Source: SZUA-365 sp964635845 (GTDB taxonomy: Bacteria; Bacteroidota; Ignavibacteria; SZUA-365). Taken from it: a stretch of 5,592 bases of DNA. The stretch is from NCBI GenBank assembly GCA_964635845.1, contig CAZWNO010000186.1, forward strand, positions 1-5,592. Reading direction: 5' to 3'. The translations under genes and the position numbers were made by a program. Under the pieces are notes generated by a model that was given only the letters and a program-made list of their open reading frames with translations, had not been told where the DNA came from and made no database searches. Shown piece by piece: positions 5,562-5,592 of the stretch (position 1 is the stretch's first letter; each line of letters opens with the position of its first letter).

Positions 5562-5592
5562 GAGCACGTAGGGCGAGCACGAGCACGTAGGG
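5562..5592. repeat. Short direct repeat built on GAGCAC, cut by the window edge
   Basis: GAGCACGTAGGG occurs at 5562-5573 and again at 5581-5592, exactly 19 bp apart. A further GAGCAC lies between them at 5575-5580. The array probably continues past the right edge. It is unrelated in sequence to the AATTNNG heptamers but is likewise short, tandem and intergenic. Confidence 0.7.

Noticed and set aside
4148..5590. Long forward-strand open frame (480 codons)
   Set aside because: It is the antisense image of the TPR gene, and its regularity simply reflects the TPR repeats. The minus-strand reading has a clear 34-residue TPR pattern.

Overview
All supported protein-coding genes lie on the minus strand, so the window is read from right to left. 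The DNA is GC-rich, and the reverse strand carries long open frames that are only antisense shadows. The organism is not identifiable with certainty. Weak Shine-Dalgarno usage, a possible TTG/TAnnTTTN-type promoter, a TlpA-like protein with an N-terminal beta-rich domain and AATTNNG heptamer arrays between genes are compatible with a GC-rich member of the Bacteroidota/Chlorobiota group (Ignavibacteria/Kapabacteria-like). That is inference from general features, not a marker gene.

Layout from right to left. Positions 5504-5592 are an AT-rich upstream region with a possible promoter and, at the window edge, a short tandem repeat built on GAGCAC. Positions 5470-4037 encode a cytoplasmic protein of 12 uninterrupted 34-residue TPR repeats. 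It overlaps by ATGA with a membrane-tethered or secreted thioredoxin-fold protein (4040-3531, WCGWC). This is followed after 4 nt by a DUF2085 membrane protein (3526-3029), which overlaps by ATGA with a small membrane protein carrying an NCACC cysteine cluster (3032-2469). These four genes look like one translationally coupled operon. After 44 bp comes a secreted two-part protein with a C-terminal TlpA/AhpC-like thioredoxin fold whose CxxC has become SxxS (2424-1180). After another 42 bp comes a metal-dependent cyclase/kynurenine-formamidase-family hydrolase (1137-502).

The 171-bp gap 331-501 is mostly occupied by a 150-bp structure: two arrays of AATTNNG heptamers in inverted orientation (33 of 35 positions match) flanking a 76-nt centre. 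One end runs into a perfect 26-bp palindrome that contains the cyclase stop codon. Beyond it, from 330 to the left edge, is the 5' part of a gene for a secreted protein that continues outside the window.

How the genes may work together (inference): the thioredoxin, DUF2085 and NCACC proteins all carry conserved-looking cysteines and are predicted to be in or at the membrane, and a redox-dead TlpA-like protein follows. An envelope thiol, metal or protein-folding function is a reasonable hypothesis. The TPR protein would be its cytoplasmic scaffold. The cyclase is probably a metabolic passenger. No tRNA, rRNA, CRISPR, transposase or integrase was seen.
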